Part shown: one piece after another, positions 45,023 to 54,243 of the stretch
Layout of the letters: each line of letters opens with the position of its first letter
How positions within the stretch are numbered: the stretch's first letter is position 1
From: Lachnospiraceae bacterium
GTDB taxonomy: Bacteria > Bacillota > Clostridia > Lachnospirales > Lachnospiraceae
DNA: 64,000 bases
Direction: 5' to 3'
Assembly: GCA_015057025.1 (NCBI GenBank)
Contig: SVFD01000002.1
Location: forward strand, 62,001-126,000
Notes under the pieces: generated by a model
Databases searched by the model: none
What the model saw: the letters and a program-made list of their open reading frames with translations, nothing else
What the model was told of the DNA's origin: nothing
Translations under genes and position numbers: made by a program

Positions 45023-47161
45023 ATGCCTGAAATTAAGTTGCTTGACAGTCAGACAATTGATAAAATTGCTGCCGGCGAAGTAGTGGAAAAACCTGCCAGC
45101 GTGGTAAAAGAACTGGTAGAAAATGCCATGGATGCCGGGGCGAAGGCAATTACCGTGGAAATTAAAGGCGGCGGTATCGATCTGATACGTATTACAGACG
45201 ATGGTTGTGGTATCCCTGCGGAAGAATTACCCAAGGCGTTTCTTCGCCATGCAACCAGTAAAATTGAATCCGATGCGGACCTTTTTTACTTACAGACCTT
45301 AGGTTTTCGTGGTGAAGCCCTTGCCAGTATTTCTGCGGTCGCACAGGTTGAAATGATTACCAAAACCAAAGATTCTTTAACCGGAACCCGTATTGTAATT
45401 GAAGGCGGTGTCCAAAAAGAATTGGAAGAAGTGGGCGCACCGGACGGAACTACGATTTTGGTGCGAAATCTCTTTTATAATACTCCGGCAAGAAAGAAGT
45501 TCTTAAAGTCTGTCATGACGGAAGGAAGCCATATTGTAGAGTTAATGCAACATATGGCTCTTAGTATGCCGGCTATGTCTTTTAAACTTGTGGTAAACAA
45601 TGCGGTAAAATTTCATACGTCAGGTAATGGTGATTTAAAAGAAGTAATTTATCGAATTTACGGACGTGATACCACGAAAGCATTGATTCCTGTTAAAGTG
45701 GAGCAGGATGGTATTGCGATTGAAGGTTATCTTGGAAAGCCTGAATTATCCCGCGCAAATCGCGCTTTTGAGAATTATTTCGTGAACCGTCGCTATGTGC
45801 GTAGTAATTTTATTTCAAAGGGCATTGAGGACGGTTATAAAGGTTTTATGATGCAGCATCAGTTTCCTTTCTGTGTGTTGCATATTAATGTAGATACAAC
45901 AGCGCTTGATGTAAACGTGCATCCTACCAAAATGCAGGTTCGTATGTCCAATCAGGAGCAGCTGGTGCGTGCACTTGTGGACAGCATTCATAACAGTTTA
46001 AGCGGTAAGGAAATGATTCCGGAGGCAAAGCTTGTGAAGGAAGAAGTTGCGGAAGAACGTATTACTACGCCGGAACCTTTTGAGAAAGAAAGATTAAAGG
46101 ACTGGAAAGAAAGCGAAGCAGAACGAATTCGTGGGGATAAAGGTGGAGTGCAGATACCGCAAAATTATGATTCTACGGTCGCAGATAGTTCGGAAAAAAC
46201 GCTGACGAATGTGGCGGTTGCGGAAAATGCTTCGTCAAATTTCGTAACAGGTTCTGAAGAATCAGTAAAAGAACCCTACATTGACCTTACTTCGGTGAAA
46301 AGACCTTTTTCCAATCCGGAAATGAAATTAAATCCCACAATTGGCATAATGCCTGAGAAGAAACGTTTCGAGAGTAATCTATTCTTTGAGGATGAAGAAG
46401 ATGAAAATGCGAAGGTTGTAATTGATGAAGCAGGTGCAAATCGTAAATCAAACGAAGGTGATTTTGCTAAAGATTCGAATGCAGTTTCAAATAAGCCCGA
46501 ATCCCCGTTTTCTCAGGAAATTATCATCGAAAAGCCCGAACAGATGGATTTGTTCGAAGAAAAGCTTTTAACTGAAGACAAACGCCGGAAATTCAAGGTT
46601 TTAGGACAGATTTTTAAGACCTATTGGTTGATTGAATTTGAAGATAAGCTTTATGTAATGGACCAGCATGCCGCTCATGAAAAGGTGAAATTTGAAGCTT
46701 TTATGGAGAAATACCGTGAGAAGGAGATTTTATCGCAGAATTTGGCACCTGCCATTGTGGTAAGCTTATCGCCTAGTGATTCTTTGGTCTATGAGGAGCA
46801 TAAAGATGTTTTTGAAGGATTTGGATTTGAAATTGATTCTTTCGGCGGTAATGAGTTGATGCTTCGTGCCATCCCCGTGGATTTGTACGGCGCAGATGCC
46901 AAGGAAATGTTCCTTGCGATTTTGGAAGAATTGGCGCAGGTACATTCTGCGGGCCGAATCGAAATCATTGAGGACAGAATTGCAACCATGGCATGTAAAG
47001 CAGCCGTAAAAGGAAATAATTCCATGACGTTTGAGGAAGTATCGGCATTGCTTGACCAACTTTTAACTCTGGAGAATCCTTATCAGTGTCCCCACGGCAG
47101 ACCGACCATGTTCTCTATGACAAAGTATGAGATTGAGAAGAAGTTCAAGCGGATTGTGTAA
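45023..47161 (+). CDS. mutL: DNA mismatch repair protein MutL (endonuclease type)
   Basis: 712 aa. The N-terminal GHKL ATPase (DKIAAGEVVEKPASVVKELV, NAMDAGA, DDGCGI, TLGFRGEALASI) is joined by a poorly conserved acidic linker (about 335-510) to the C-terminal dimer domain with the metal endonuclease motif DQHAxxExxxxE (Asp547-Glu558) and CPHGRPT near the end. Such MutL proteins nick the new strand themselves, as expected in bacteria without MutH. AAAGGA precedes the ATG. A possible promoter just upstream suggests it is not fully dependent on mutS transcription. Confidence 0.96.
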   Translation: MPEIKLLDSQTIDKIAAGEVVEKPASVVKELVENAMDAGAKAITVEIKGGGIDLIRITDDGCGIPAEELPKAFLRHATSKIESDADLFYLQTLGFRGEALASISAVAQVEMITKTKDSLTGTRIVIEGGVQKELEEVGAPDGTTILVRNLFYNTPARKKFLKSVMTEGSHIVELMQHMALSMPAMSFKLVVNNAVKFHTSGNGDLKEVIYRIYGRDTTKALIPVKVEQDGIAIEGYLGKPELSRANRAFENYFVNRRYVRSNFISKGIEDGYKGFMMQHQFPFCVLHINVDTTALDVNVHPTKMQVRMSNQEQLVRALVDSIHNSLSGKEMIPEAKLVKEEVAEERITTPEPFEKERLKDWKESEAERIRGDKGGVQIPQNYDSTVADSSEKTLTNVAVAENASSNFVTGSEESVKEPYIDLTSVKRPFSNPEMKLNPTIGIMPEKKRFESNLFFEDEEDENAKVVIDEAGANRKSNEGDFAKDSNAVSNKPESPFSQEIIIEKPEQMDLFEEKLLTEDKRRKFKVLGQIFKTYWLIEFEDKLYVMDQHAAHEKVKFEAFMEKYREKEILSQNLAPAIVVSLSPSDSLVYEEHKDVFEGFGFEIDSFGGNELMLRAIPVDLYGADAKEMFLAILEELAQVHSAGRIEIIEDRIATMACKAAVKGNNSMTFEEVSALLDQLLTLENPYQCPHGRPTMFSMTKYEIEKKFKRIV

Positions 47162-47190
47162 TGCGAAGGAAATATGGAGTAAAGAATAAA

Positions 47191-47757
47191 ATGCAAGAAA
47201 AAATGTTTGATGAAACCAATATGGAAGAAATGACAGAAGAAGGCAATGGCAAGAAGAAAAAGAAACGCGGAAGTTGCGGAATGATTTTTTTAATTGTCTT
47301 TGTGTGTTTTATTGTAATTTTTGTTTTAAATTGCATAAGAAATTATGGTGTAAGAACTGATTTTGATTCTATAGATGAATTTGATGAATATGGCGGTGTT
47401 GTTTTGGTAGAAATTCCGGAAGGCGCAAGCGATATAAAATATTATTGCAATAAAATTTATATATTTGGTCTTGAAAGTGCCTATTCGTTTGTTCTAAATG
47501 ACATGGATGAGTATAACGCTTTTATGGAAGCAAACGGATATGAAATCGACAGTGAAGATACGGTGGGAGAATATATGGTAAATCCACCCAAATATAATGA
47601 TGCTTTTGAAATACGTGATTGGTATAGCTATGTTGTGGAAGAAGAAATAACAGATTTTAATGTGTTAGAGTATGATTCATTTGATGCTACATATCATGCG
47701 GTGATTGTGGATGAAGAAAGACGAAAATTTGTTGTGATTAAATTTGCGACTTTATAG
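47191..47757 (+). CDS. tandem paralogous membrane protein, copy 1
   Basis: 188 aa from the ATG at 47191 (GGAG 11 bases before); the ATG at 47161, overlapping the mutL stop as TAATG, is an alternative start adding 10 residues. A Lys-rich cytoplasmic start (GKKKKKRG), one membrane helix (about 29-52), then an extracytoplasmic domain. Shared with the next gene: FDSIDEFDEYGG, IPEGASDIKYYCN, SAYSFVLND, YNAFMEANGYEI, YVVEEEITD and LEYDSFDA. No family recognised. The likeness shows a recent duplication. Confidence 0.6.
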   Translation: MQEKMFDETNMEEMTEEGNGKKKKKRGSCGMIFLIVFVCFIVIFVLNCIRNYGVRTDFDSIDEFDEYGGVVLVEIPEGASDIKYYCNKIYIFGLESAYSFVLNDMDEYNAFMEANGYEIDSEDTVGEYMVNPPKYNDAFEIRDWYSYVVEEEITDFNVLEYDSFDATYHAVIVDEERRKFVVIKFATL

Positions 47758-47775
47758 CACCGAAAGGAGCCTAAA

Positions 47776-48288
47776 ATGAAAAAAGCAGGAAAATTCTTAT
47801 TTAAAGTAGGAAAATGTACATTAATTGTATTTTTGTGCCTGATTATTTTATGGGTTGTTCTTTATAAAATTGGTTATCCCGGTAAGAAGACTAAATTTGA
47901 TTCTGTGGAAGCGTTCGTGGAATATGGCGGAATCATTTTGGTGGATGTTCCGGAGGGTGCTGAAAATATCAAGTATTATTGCAATGTGAATTTCGGGGAT
48001 TTGCAAAGTGCATATTCATTTGTGATAAATGATGAAGAAATTTACAATGCTTTTATGGAAGCAAATGAGTTTGAGATTCATAATGATAGGACTGTAGAAA
48101 TATATATGACAGAGCCACCAATGTCCGGCGGTGAATTTCCGATTCTTAAGTGGTATAAATATGTTGTAGAGGAAGACATATCTGATTATATTTTCTTGGA
48201 ATACGATTCTTTTGATGGATCATTTTCTGCAATTCTTGTAGATGAAGAAAGCAGAAAGTTTGTTGTAATCAGCCATAATGTTTTATAA
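47776..48288 (+). CDS. tandem paralogous membrane protein, copy 2
   Basis: 170 aa. One N-terminal membrane helix (about 14-32) and the same outer domain as copy 1: FDSVEAFVEYGG, VPEGAENIKYYCN, SAYSFVINDEE, YNAFMEANEFEI, YVVEEDISD and LEYDSFDG. It lacks the Lys-rich and acidic N-terminal extension of copy 1. AAAGGAG lies seven bases before the ATG, a stronger site than copy 1 has. It is 18 bases after copy 1 and 12 before miaA, so all are likely co-transcribed. Function unknown. Confidence 0.6.
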   Translation: MKKAGKFLFKVGKCTLIVFLCLIILWVVLYKIGYPGKKTKFDSVEAFVEYGGIILVDVPEGAENIKYYCNVNFGDLQSAYSFVINDEEIYNAFMEANEFEIHNDRTVEIYMTEPPMSGGEFPILKWYKYVVEEDISDYIFLEYDSFDGSFSAILVDEESRKFVVISHNVL

Positions 48289-48300
48289 AATGGAGTAATT

Positions 48301-49257
48301 ATGCAGAAACCGAAATTAATTATCCTTGCCGGTCCTACGGCAGTGGGCAAAACTGACAATTCCATACGACTTGCCAAAGCGGTAAACGGTGAGATAATTT
48401 CTGCGGATTCCATGCAGGTTTATAAGCGTATGGATATCGGTTCTGCTAAGATTGCACCGGAAGAGATGCAGGGAATCAAGCATTATTTGATTGATGTTTT
48501 GGAACCCACGGAAGAATTTAATATTGTTCGCTTTCAGACCATGGCCAAAGGAGCCATGGCTGAGATTTATGCCAAGGGTAAAATTCCTATTTTGGTAGGC
48601 GGAACCGGCTTTTATATCCAGTCTCTTTTGTATGACATTGAATTCAAAGAAGAGGAAGAGGCAAATACAGCTTTACGTGAGGAATTACAACGATTTGCCG
48701 ATGAATTCGGGAAAGAAGCCCTGCACGAGCGTTTAAAAGCCGTAGACCCTGAGTCTGCCGAAGCAATTCCTTCAGGCAATGTAAAAAGAGTGATTCGTGC
48801 GTTGGAATTTTACGAGACTCATCACGAGAAGATTTCCGCACATAATGCAGAACAGGCCGAGAAGGAATCGCCTTATAATTATGTTTTTTTTGTGCTGACA
48901 GACGATAGGAAGCTTCTTTATGAGCGAATTGAGAAACGTATTGATATCATGCTTGAAAATGGACTGATTGATGAGGTAAAAGCTTTACAGGCGGAAGGAT
49001 TGAATCGCAATTTTATATCCATGCAAGGCTTGGGATATAAGGAGATATTGGCTTATCTTGAGGGCGAGATTTCCTTGGAAGAAGCGGTTTATATCTTAAA
49101 GCGCGACACCAGACATTTTGCTAAGCGCCAGATTACCTGGTTTAAGCGGGAAAAGGACGTAAAATGGCTTGATAAAAGCGAATTTGGGCATAATGATGAT
49201 GTGGTGTTTGAAGAGATGATGGAGTATCTGCGCGAGAAGAGGATTATATTATGTTAG
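48301..49257 (+). CDS. miaA: tRNA dimethylallyltransferase
   Basis: 318 aa. It puts the isopentenyl group on A37 of tRNAs reading UNN codons, making the substrate of MiaB. P-loop GPTAVGKT (11-18), SADSMQVYKRMDIGSAK, HYLIDV, LVGGTGFYIQSLLY and the C-terminal RHFAKRQITWFK are intact. A mutL-miaA order is common; here two paralogous genes sit between them. TGGAG lies six bases before the ATG. Its 3' end overlaps the NUDIX gene by seven bases. Confidence 0.97.
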   Translation: MQKPKLIILAGPTAVGKTDNSIRLAKAVNGEIISADSMQVYKRMDIGSAKIAPEEMQGIKHYLIDVLEPTEEFNIVRFQTMAKGAMAEIYAKGKIPILVGGTGFYIQSLLYDIEFKEEEEANTALREELQRFADEFGKEALHERLKAVDPESAEAIPSGNVKRVIRALEFYETHHEKISAHNAEQAEKESPYNYVFFVLTDDRKLLYERIEKRIDIMLENGLIDEVKALQAEGLNRNFISMQGLGYKEILAYLEGEISLEEAVYILKRDTRHFAKRQITWFKREKDVKWLDKSEFGHNDDVVFEEMMEYLREKRIILC

Positions 49258-49685
49258 AAGTTAAATTTTATGACAAAGTAGCAGATGAACTTTTAAAATT
49301 TGCTGTAATCATAGCAAGAACTAATGGTAAGTGGATTTTTTGTAAACATAAGGATAGAGAGACTTATGAAATTCCTGGCGGACATAGAGAAATAGGTGAA
49401 ACAATTTATGATGCTGCTCAACGAGAACTTATGGAAGAAACGGGTGCAGTTGAATTTGATATTAAGCCAATATGTGTATATTCCGTCAAAGGAAGAAATC
49501 GAGTAAATGAAAGTAATGACGAAGAATGTTTTGGTATGCTATTTATTGCAGAAATTGTTTTATTTGAGGAATTGCATAGTGAAATTGAGAAAATAGTAAT
49601 TACAGATGGATTAATAAAAGATTGGACTTATCCCAACATACAGCCAAAGTTAATTGAAGAGGCTAAAAATAGAGGATATTTATAA
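49251..49685 (+). CDS. NUDIX hydrolase
   Basis: 144 aa. A perfect Nudix box, Gly44-x5-Glu50-x7-Arg58-Glu-Leu-x-Glu-Glu-x-Gly65, within PGGHREIGETIYDAAQREL and EETGA. Such enzymes cleave nucleoside diphosphates linked to another group; the substrate here is unknown. AGAGG lies eight bases before the ATG, inside the end of miaA. Its base use is AT-richer than miaA and the DUF436 gene around it, hinting at later insertion. Confidence 0.88.
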   Translation: MLEVKFYDKVADELLKFAVIIARTNGKWIFCKHKDRETYEIPGGHREIGETIYDAAQRELMEETGAVEFDIKPICVYSVKGRNRVNESNDEECFGMLFIAEIVLFEELHSEIEKIVITDGLIKDWTYPNIQPKLIEEAKNRGYL

Positions 49686-49708
49686 ATAAGTTAGAAGGAT
49701 GTTAAAAT

Positions 49709-50263
49709 ATGAATTTAGAAACCATCAAACAACAAGGTTACAACTTAACAAAGGAACTCATAGAAGTATCTAAGATAAAAGAGGGACAAATTCTTGTCAT
49801 CGGCTGTTCCACCAGCGAAGTGGCAGGACAGGGAATTGGTTCTTTTTCAAGTCCTGAATTGGCAGAGAGTCTTTTTAAAGGCATTTATGAAGCGACTAAA
49901 GAGGCGAATATTTATCTTGCAGCCCAGTGTTGTGAACACTTAAATCGTGCCTTGATTCTTGAAGCAGAAGCGGCAGAGAAGTATGGGTATGAAGAAGTAA
50001 ATGTAATGCCGCAACCCAAGGCCGGCGGTTCTTTTGCAACGGCGGCGTATAAGGCTTTTACAAGTCCTGTGGCAGTGGAGCATATCAAAGCTCATGTCGG
50101 TATGGATATCGGTGATACTTTAATCGGTATGCATCTGAAAGATGTGGCAGTGCCGGTTCGTTTGTCTTCTGATAAAATTGGTGAAGCCCATGTGGTTTGT
50201 GCAAGAACCAGGGCGAAGTTTATTGGTGGTTCAAGAGCTGTGTATGATGAGAGCAGATTATAA
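49709..50263 (+). CDS. DUF436 / YwlG-family protein
   Basis: 184 aa. VIGCSTSEVAGQGIGSFSSPELAE, AAQCCEHLNRALILE and HVGMDIGDTLIGMHLKDVAVP are the signs of the YwlG/TIGR01440 family, of unknown function and common in Firmicutes. AAGGATG lies about ten bases before the ATG. It sits between the NUDIX gene and a PLP enzyme gene; 114 bases without a gene follow, with no clear terminator. Confidence 0.88.
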   Translation: MNLETIKQQGYNLTKELIEVSKIKEGQILVIGCSTSEVAGQGIGSFSSPELAESLFKGIYEATKEANIYLAAQCCEHLNRALILEAEAAEKYGYEEVNVMPQPKAGGSFATAAYKAFTSPVAVEHIKAHVGMDIGDTLIGMHLKDVAVPVRLSSDKIGEAHVVCARTRAKFIGGSRAVYDESRL

Positions 50264-50377
50264 TTTATATGTGCGAAAAGGTAATGAAAGCATATGGATT
50301 TTATAATATATAATTAATGCTTTACGAATGAAACATAAGAAATATAAACATAAATTACAAAGGTTTGGTACACAATA

Positions 50378-51688
50378 ATGACTGAAAATATTTATAAGAA
50401 TATGGGTATTTCCGATGCCCTTTACAACTATGCGTCAGAGGTTTTACAAGAATTGGAGCCAAGATTTGCCGAAATCGATAAAATGGCCGAAATCAATCAG
50501 ATGAAGGTGCTTGCGGCTATGCAAAAGAACCAGGTCAGCGAAGCTTGTATGCTTGGAACCAGCGGTTACGGCTACAGCGATATCGGACGTGATACCTTAG
50601 AAAGAGTGTATGCAGATGTATTTCATACGGAAGACGCTTTAGTGCGTCCCCAGATTACCTGCGGAACTCACGCTCTTGCATTGGCGTTAATGAGTAATTT
50701 ACGCCCCGGAGATGAGCTTTTAAGCCCTGTTGGTAAACCGTATGATACCTTGGAAGAAGTAATCGGTATCCGCGATTCGAAGGGTTCCCTAAAAGAATAC
50801 GGCGTTAGTTATAAGCAGGTTGATTTACTGGCAGACGGTACTTTTGACTATGATAATATCGCCAAGGCAATCAATGAAAAGACGAAGCTTGTTACCATTC
50901 AACGTTCTAAGGGCTATCAGACCAGACCTTCCTTTGGTGTGAAAGAAATCGGTGAATTAATTAAATTTGTCAAAAATATAAAACCGGACGTGATTTGTAT
51001 GGTTGATAACTGTTATGGCGAATTTGTGGAAGCATTAGAGCCTTCCGATGTTGGTGCGGATATGGTAGTCGGTTCCTTGATTAAGAATCCGGGCGGTGGA
51101 CTTGCTCCTATCGGCGGCTATATTGCCGGCAAACAGGAATGTGTAGAGAATGCGGCATATAGGCTTACTTCTCCCGGTTTAGGCAAAGAAGTCGGTGCAT
51201 CTTTAGGTGTGTTAAAAGACTTTTATCAGGGCTTTTTCCTTGCGCCTACCATAGTTGCTAATGCGGAAAAAGGTGCAATTTTCGCAGCAAGTCTCTATGA
51301 GAAGTTAGGATATCCGGTAATTCCCACAGGTGCGGAAGAAAGACATGATATTATTCAGGCAATTACCTTAGGTTCACCCGAAGCTGTTATTGCGTTCTGT
51401 CAGGGAATTCAGAAGTCATCACCGGTAGACAGTCACGTATTTGCGGAGCCTTGGGCAATGCCGGGGTATGACAGTGATGTTATTATGGCTGCAGGTGCTT
51501 TTGTAAGTGGTTCTTCCATTGAATTAAGTGCTGACGCACCCATAAAGGAGCCTTATGCGGTATATTTCCAAGGTGGACTTACCTGGCCCCACGCAAAATA
51601 CGGTATTATGATGTCAATGCAGTCATTATTAAATGCAGGTATCCTTGTTGTGGATAAAACAACAGGACGAATTATTCGAAAAATGTAA
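50378..51688 (+). CDS. PLP enzyme, aluminium-resistance / methionine gamma-lyase-like family (YnbB)
   Basis: 436 aa. Fold-type I PLP enzyme: GTSGYGYSDIGRDTLERVYADVF, RPQITCGTHALALALM, MVDNCYGEFVEALEPSDVGAD and the probable PLP lysine in GSLIKNPGGGLAPIGGYIAG. These place it with YnbB/'aluminium resistance' proteins, often near miaA and glnR. The true reaction is unknown despite the family names. An AAAGG site lies about 15 bases before the ATG, a long gap. Confidence 0.85.
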   Translation: MTENIYKNMGISDALYNYASEVLQELEPRFAEIDKMAEINQMKVLAAMQKNQVSEACMLGTSGYGYSDIGRDTLERVYADVFHTEDALVRPQITCGTHALALALMSNLRPGDELLSPVGKPYDTLEEVIGIRDSKGSLKEYGVSYKQVDLLADGTFDYDNIAKAINEKTKLVTIQRSKGYQTRPSFGVKEIGELIKFVKNIKPDVICMVDNCYGEFVEALEPSDVGADMVVGSLIKNPGGGLAPIGGYIAGKQECVENAAYRLTSPGLGKEVGASLGVLKDFYQGFFLAPTIVANAEKGAIFAASLYEKLGYPVIPTGAEERHDIIQAITLGSPEAVIAFCQGIQKSSPVDSHVFAEPWAMPGYDSDVIMAAGAFVSGSSIELSADAPIKEPYAVYFQGGLTWPHAKYGIMMSMQSLLNAGILVVDKTTGRIIRKM

Positions 51689-51710
51689 AAAAGAAGCAAA
51701 GAATGAAGTC

Positions 51711-51756
51711 GAAAATTTTTCATGATATTTGGTATACATGAAATTTTTTCTATGAT
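51711..51756 (+). promoter_or_regulatory. hairpin overlapping a candidate promoter of the mreB operon
   Basis: Two arms, 51711-51724 and 51737-51750, pair over 12 of 14 bases (TTTCATG/CATGAAA inner, GAAAA/TTTTC outer), which could end the preceding transcript. TTGGTA (51729-51734), 16 bases, TATGAT (51751-51756) overlaps it and could start the cell-shape operon about 80 bases before mreB. Confidence 0.4.
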
Positions 51757-51843
51757 AAAATAACTATGTTCTTACTTGAAAATAAAATAATGGTTCATTA
51801 GTGAACAGATAACCTTTAACATACGAAAGAAAGGGGTAGCGTT

Positions 51844-52839
51844 ATGACTAATAACGTTTTTGGTATCGATTTAGGTACAAGTAATATTCGAATTTATAAT
51901 GAGCGTACTTCTCTAACTATGGTAGAGAAGAATATGATTGCAATCGAGAATAAAAATAATATATTTGCATATGGTGATTCGGCATTTGATATGTATGAGA
52001 AAGCACCTGATAACATTCAGGTCACATATCCGTTGACAAGCGGTGTTATTGCCGATATTAAAAATATGCAGATTCTTTTAAGATATTTTATAAATGATGT
52101 ATCAAAGGGCAACTATAAGAATTCAGAATTTTATATCGCGGTTCCTACAGATGTAACAGAAGTTGAGAAACGTGCTTTTTATGATTTGATTAAGGATGCA
52201 AATTTGAAACCAAAGAAGATTATGATGGTGGAAAAAGCAGTTGCCAACGGTATCGGTCTGGGGGTAGATGTTAAGAATTCCCAGGGGGTTATGGTTGTTG
52301 ATGTGGGATATAACACTACAGAAATTTCTATTTTATCCTTAGGTGGCATTGTGTTAAGTAAGTTGATTAAGACCGGTGGATTTAAGTTTGATGATGCAAT
52401 CCGTGCTGCAGTCAGAAGAGAGTATAATCTTTTAATTGGTTATAAATCTGCTGAAAAGTTAAAAATCAGCCTACATGAATTAAAACAGAAAAAAGAAAAA
52501 GCTGTTGTTTACGGACGCGATATTGTATCCGGACTTCCTATGGAGCGGGAGATTTCTACGGATTTAATAGATGAGTGCTTAAGAGAGCATTTTAAGTCTA
52601 TTATTGATAACGTAAAAATCATTCTGGAGCGTACCCCGCCTGAGTTATCTGCGGATATTTATCGTAACGGTTTATATTTAACCGGCGGTGGTTCTCTTGT
52701 TAGTGATTTCGGTACTATTCTTGCAAACGGAACCGGATTAAAGGTAAATGTAGCAGATGAAGCAATTGAGAGCGTAATTAACGGTATTGAAGAAATTATT
52801 AAGAATGATAAGTTTAAGTCTGTAGCTTATATTCGATAA
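51844..52839 (+). CDS. mreB: rod shape-determining actin homologue MreB
   Basis: 331 aa. Actin-fold ATPase forming membrane filaments that guide wall synthesis. Phosphate-1 loop GIDLGTSNIRIY, a phosphate-2 region VVDVGYNTTEISIL, and the adenosine site LTGGGSLVSDFG are visible. Sequence is somewhat divergent from canonical MreB (TPS replaced by VPTDVTEVEKRA), so an Mbl-like paralogue is possible, but mreC and mreD follow directly. GAAAGGGG lies ten bases before the ATG. Confidence 0.92.
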   Translation: MTNNVFGIDLGTSNIRIYNERTSLTMVEKNMIAIENKNNIFAYGDSAFDMYEKAPDNIQVTYPLTSGVIADIKNMQILLRYFINDVSKGNYKNSEFYIAVPTDVTEVEKRAFYDLIKDANLKPKKIMMVEKAVANGIGLGVDVKNSQGVMVVDVGYNTTEISILSLGGIVLSKLIKTGGFKFDDAIRAAVRREYNLLIGYKSAEKLKISLHELKQKKEKAVVYGRDIVSGLPMEREISTDLIDECLREHFKSIIDNVKIILERTPPELSADIYRNGLYLTGGGSLVSDFGTILANGTGLKVNVADEAIESVINGIEEIIKNDKFKSVAYIR

Positions 52840-52854
52840 AAGGAAAACGGTAGT

Positions 52855-53721
52855 ATGAGTCCTCTTGTAAAAAGAAAAAAAGAACGTTTTAAATTGCCTG
52901 TAAAATATTGGTTGTTGATTTTAACGGCAGTAAGTGTTCTGTTAATGTGTCTGACGTTTATGACAGATTTTAAATTTAATACGGCAAATTATATTGTTGG
53001 TTATACTCTTGTACCTTTTCAAAACGGGATAAGTAGGATTGGCGGCTTTTTATCTGACAAAGCAGAATTAATGGTCCAAATAAAAGACTTGATTAGCGAA
53101 AAAGAAGCTTTGCAACAGCAGGTGGATGAGCTTACCATGGAAAACACTCTACTGATGCAGGATAAATATGAGTTAAATACGTTAAGAGAATTATATGATC
53201 TTGATCAGCAGTATTCTGATTATGAAAAAGTTGGTGCCCGTATTATTATGGGCGGTTCCAGCAATTGGTTTGATAGTTTTGTTATCAATAAAGGCTCTAA
53301 TGATGGTATTGAACCGAACATGAATATTATGGCCGGAAGCGGTTTGGTTGGCCGTGTAGTTGAAGTTGGACCAAACTGGGCTCAGGTAATTTCCATTATT
53401 GATGATACATCCAATGTTAGTGCTACGGTTTTATCTACATCAGATAACCTGATAGTCAGCGGTGACTTGGAAGCTATGGAAAACGGACATATTCGCTTTA
53501 GTCAATTGGTGGATTCTGATGATGAGGTTTCTGTAGGAGATAAAGTAGTTACCTCAGATATCAGTGATCGCTATCAGCCGGGAATTTTAATTGGATACAT
53601 TAGTTACATAGAAGAAGATTCCAATAATTTGACCAAATCAGGATATATTACCCCGGCAGTGGATTTTGAACATTTAAGTGAAGTATTGGTAATTACGGAA
53701 CAAAAGCAGACTATTGAGTAA
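52855..53721 (+). CDS. mreC: rod shape-determining protein MreC
   Basis: 288 aa. One N-terminal membrane helix (about 17-38), a coiled coil (about 74-112: LISEKEALQQQVDELTMEN onward), then the beta domain (GARIIMGGSSNWFDSFVINKGSNDGI, VGRVVEVGPNWAQVISIIDDTSNVSA). It links the MreB filaments to wall enzymes outside the membrane. AAAGG lies a few bases before the ATG and the gap to mreB is 15 bases. Confidence 0.93.
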   Translation: MSPLVKRKKERFKLPVKYWLLILTAVSVLLMCLTFMTDFKFNTANYIVGYTLVPFQNGISRIGGFLSDKAELMVQIKDLISEKEALQQQVDELTMENTLLMQDKYELNTLRELYDLDQQYSDYEKVGARIIMGGSSNWFDSFVINKGSNDGIEPNMNIMAGSGLVGRVVEVGPNWAQVISIIDDTSNVSATVLSTSDNLIVSGDLEAMENGHIRFSQLVDSDDEVSVGDKVVTSDISDRYQPGILIGYISYIEEDSNNLTKSGYITPAVDFEHLSEVLVITEQKQTIE

Positions 53722-53730
53722 GGCGGGATT

Positions 53731-54237
53731 ATGAAAAAAGTCATTACTACAATTATATTGATTATAATTTCGTTTGTTTTACAATGTACTGTATTTGAAG
53801 CTTTGGCAATTAAAGGTGTTGTACCGAATATTCTTATTATTTTGACTGCCTGCAGCGGATTTATGCAGGGAGAGCGTTATGGAGTATTTACGGGATTTTT
53901 TTGCGGCTTACTGTTAGATGTATTCTTTTTTGAAATAGTAGGTTTTTATGCGCTTTTGTACATGTATATTGGATATATGAACGGATTATTCCATAATATT
54001 TTTTATCCGGATGATATAAAATTGCCTTTGATTATGATTACGGCAAGTGATTTGTTGTACTCTTTGGTGGTTTATATTCTTATGTTTTTATTAAGAAGCA
54101 GATTTGATTTTGGTTATTATTTTTTAAATATAATTTTGCCCGAATTGGTATATACCGTTTTTATAGCTGTTATTATGTATCCTTTATTATTACTGATAAC
54201 GAATTTGTTTAAACGAGCTGAGAAGAAAGAGGAGTAA
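53731..54237 (+). CDS. mreD: rod shape-determining protein MreD
   Basis: 168 aa, about five membrane helices, with FEALAIKGVVPNILIILTACSGFMQG and GVFTGFFCGLLLDVFFFE as family marks. It completes the MreBCD scaffold. Nine bases separate it from mreC and six from the PBP2 gene. Confidence 0.88.
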   Translation: MKKVITTIILIIISFVLQCTVFEALAIKGVVPNILIILTACSGFMQGERYGVFTGFFCGLLLDVFFFEIVGFYALLYMYIGYMNGLFHNIFYPDDIKLPLIMITASDLLYSLVVYILMFLLRSRFDFGYYFLNIILPELVYTVFIAVIMYPLLLLITNLFKRAEKKEE

Positions 54238-54243
54238 AAACCT

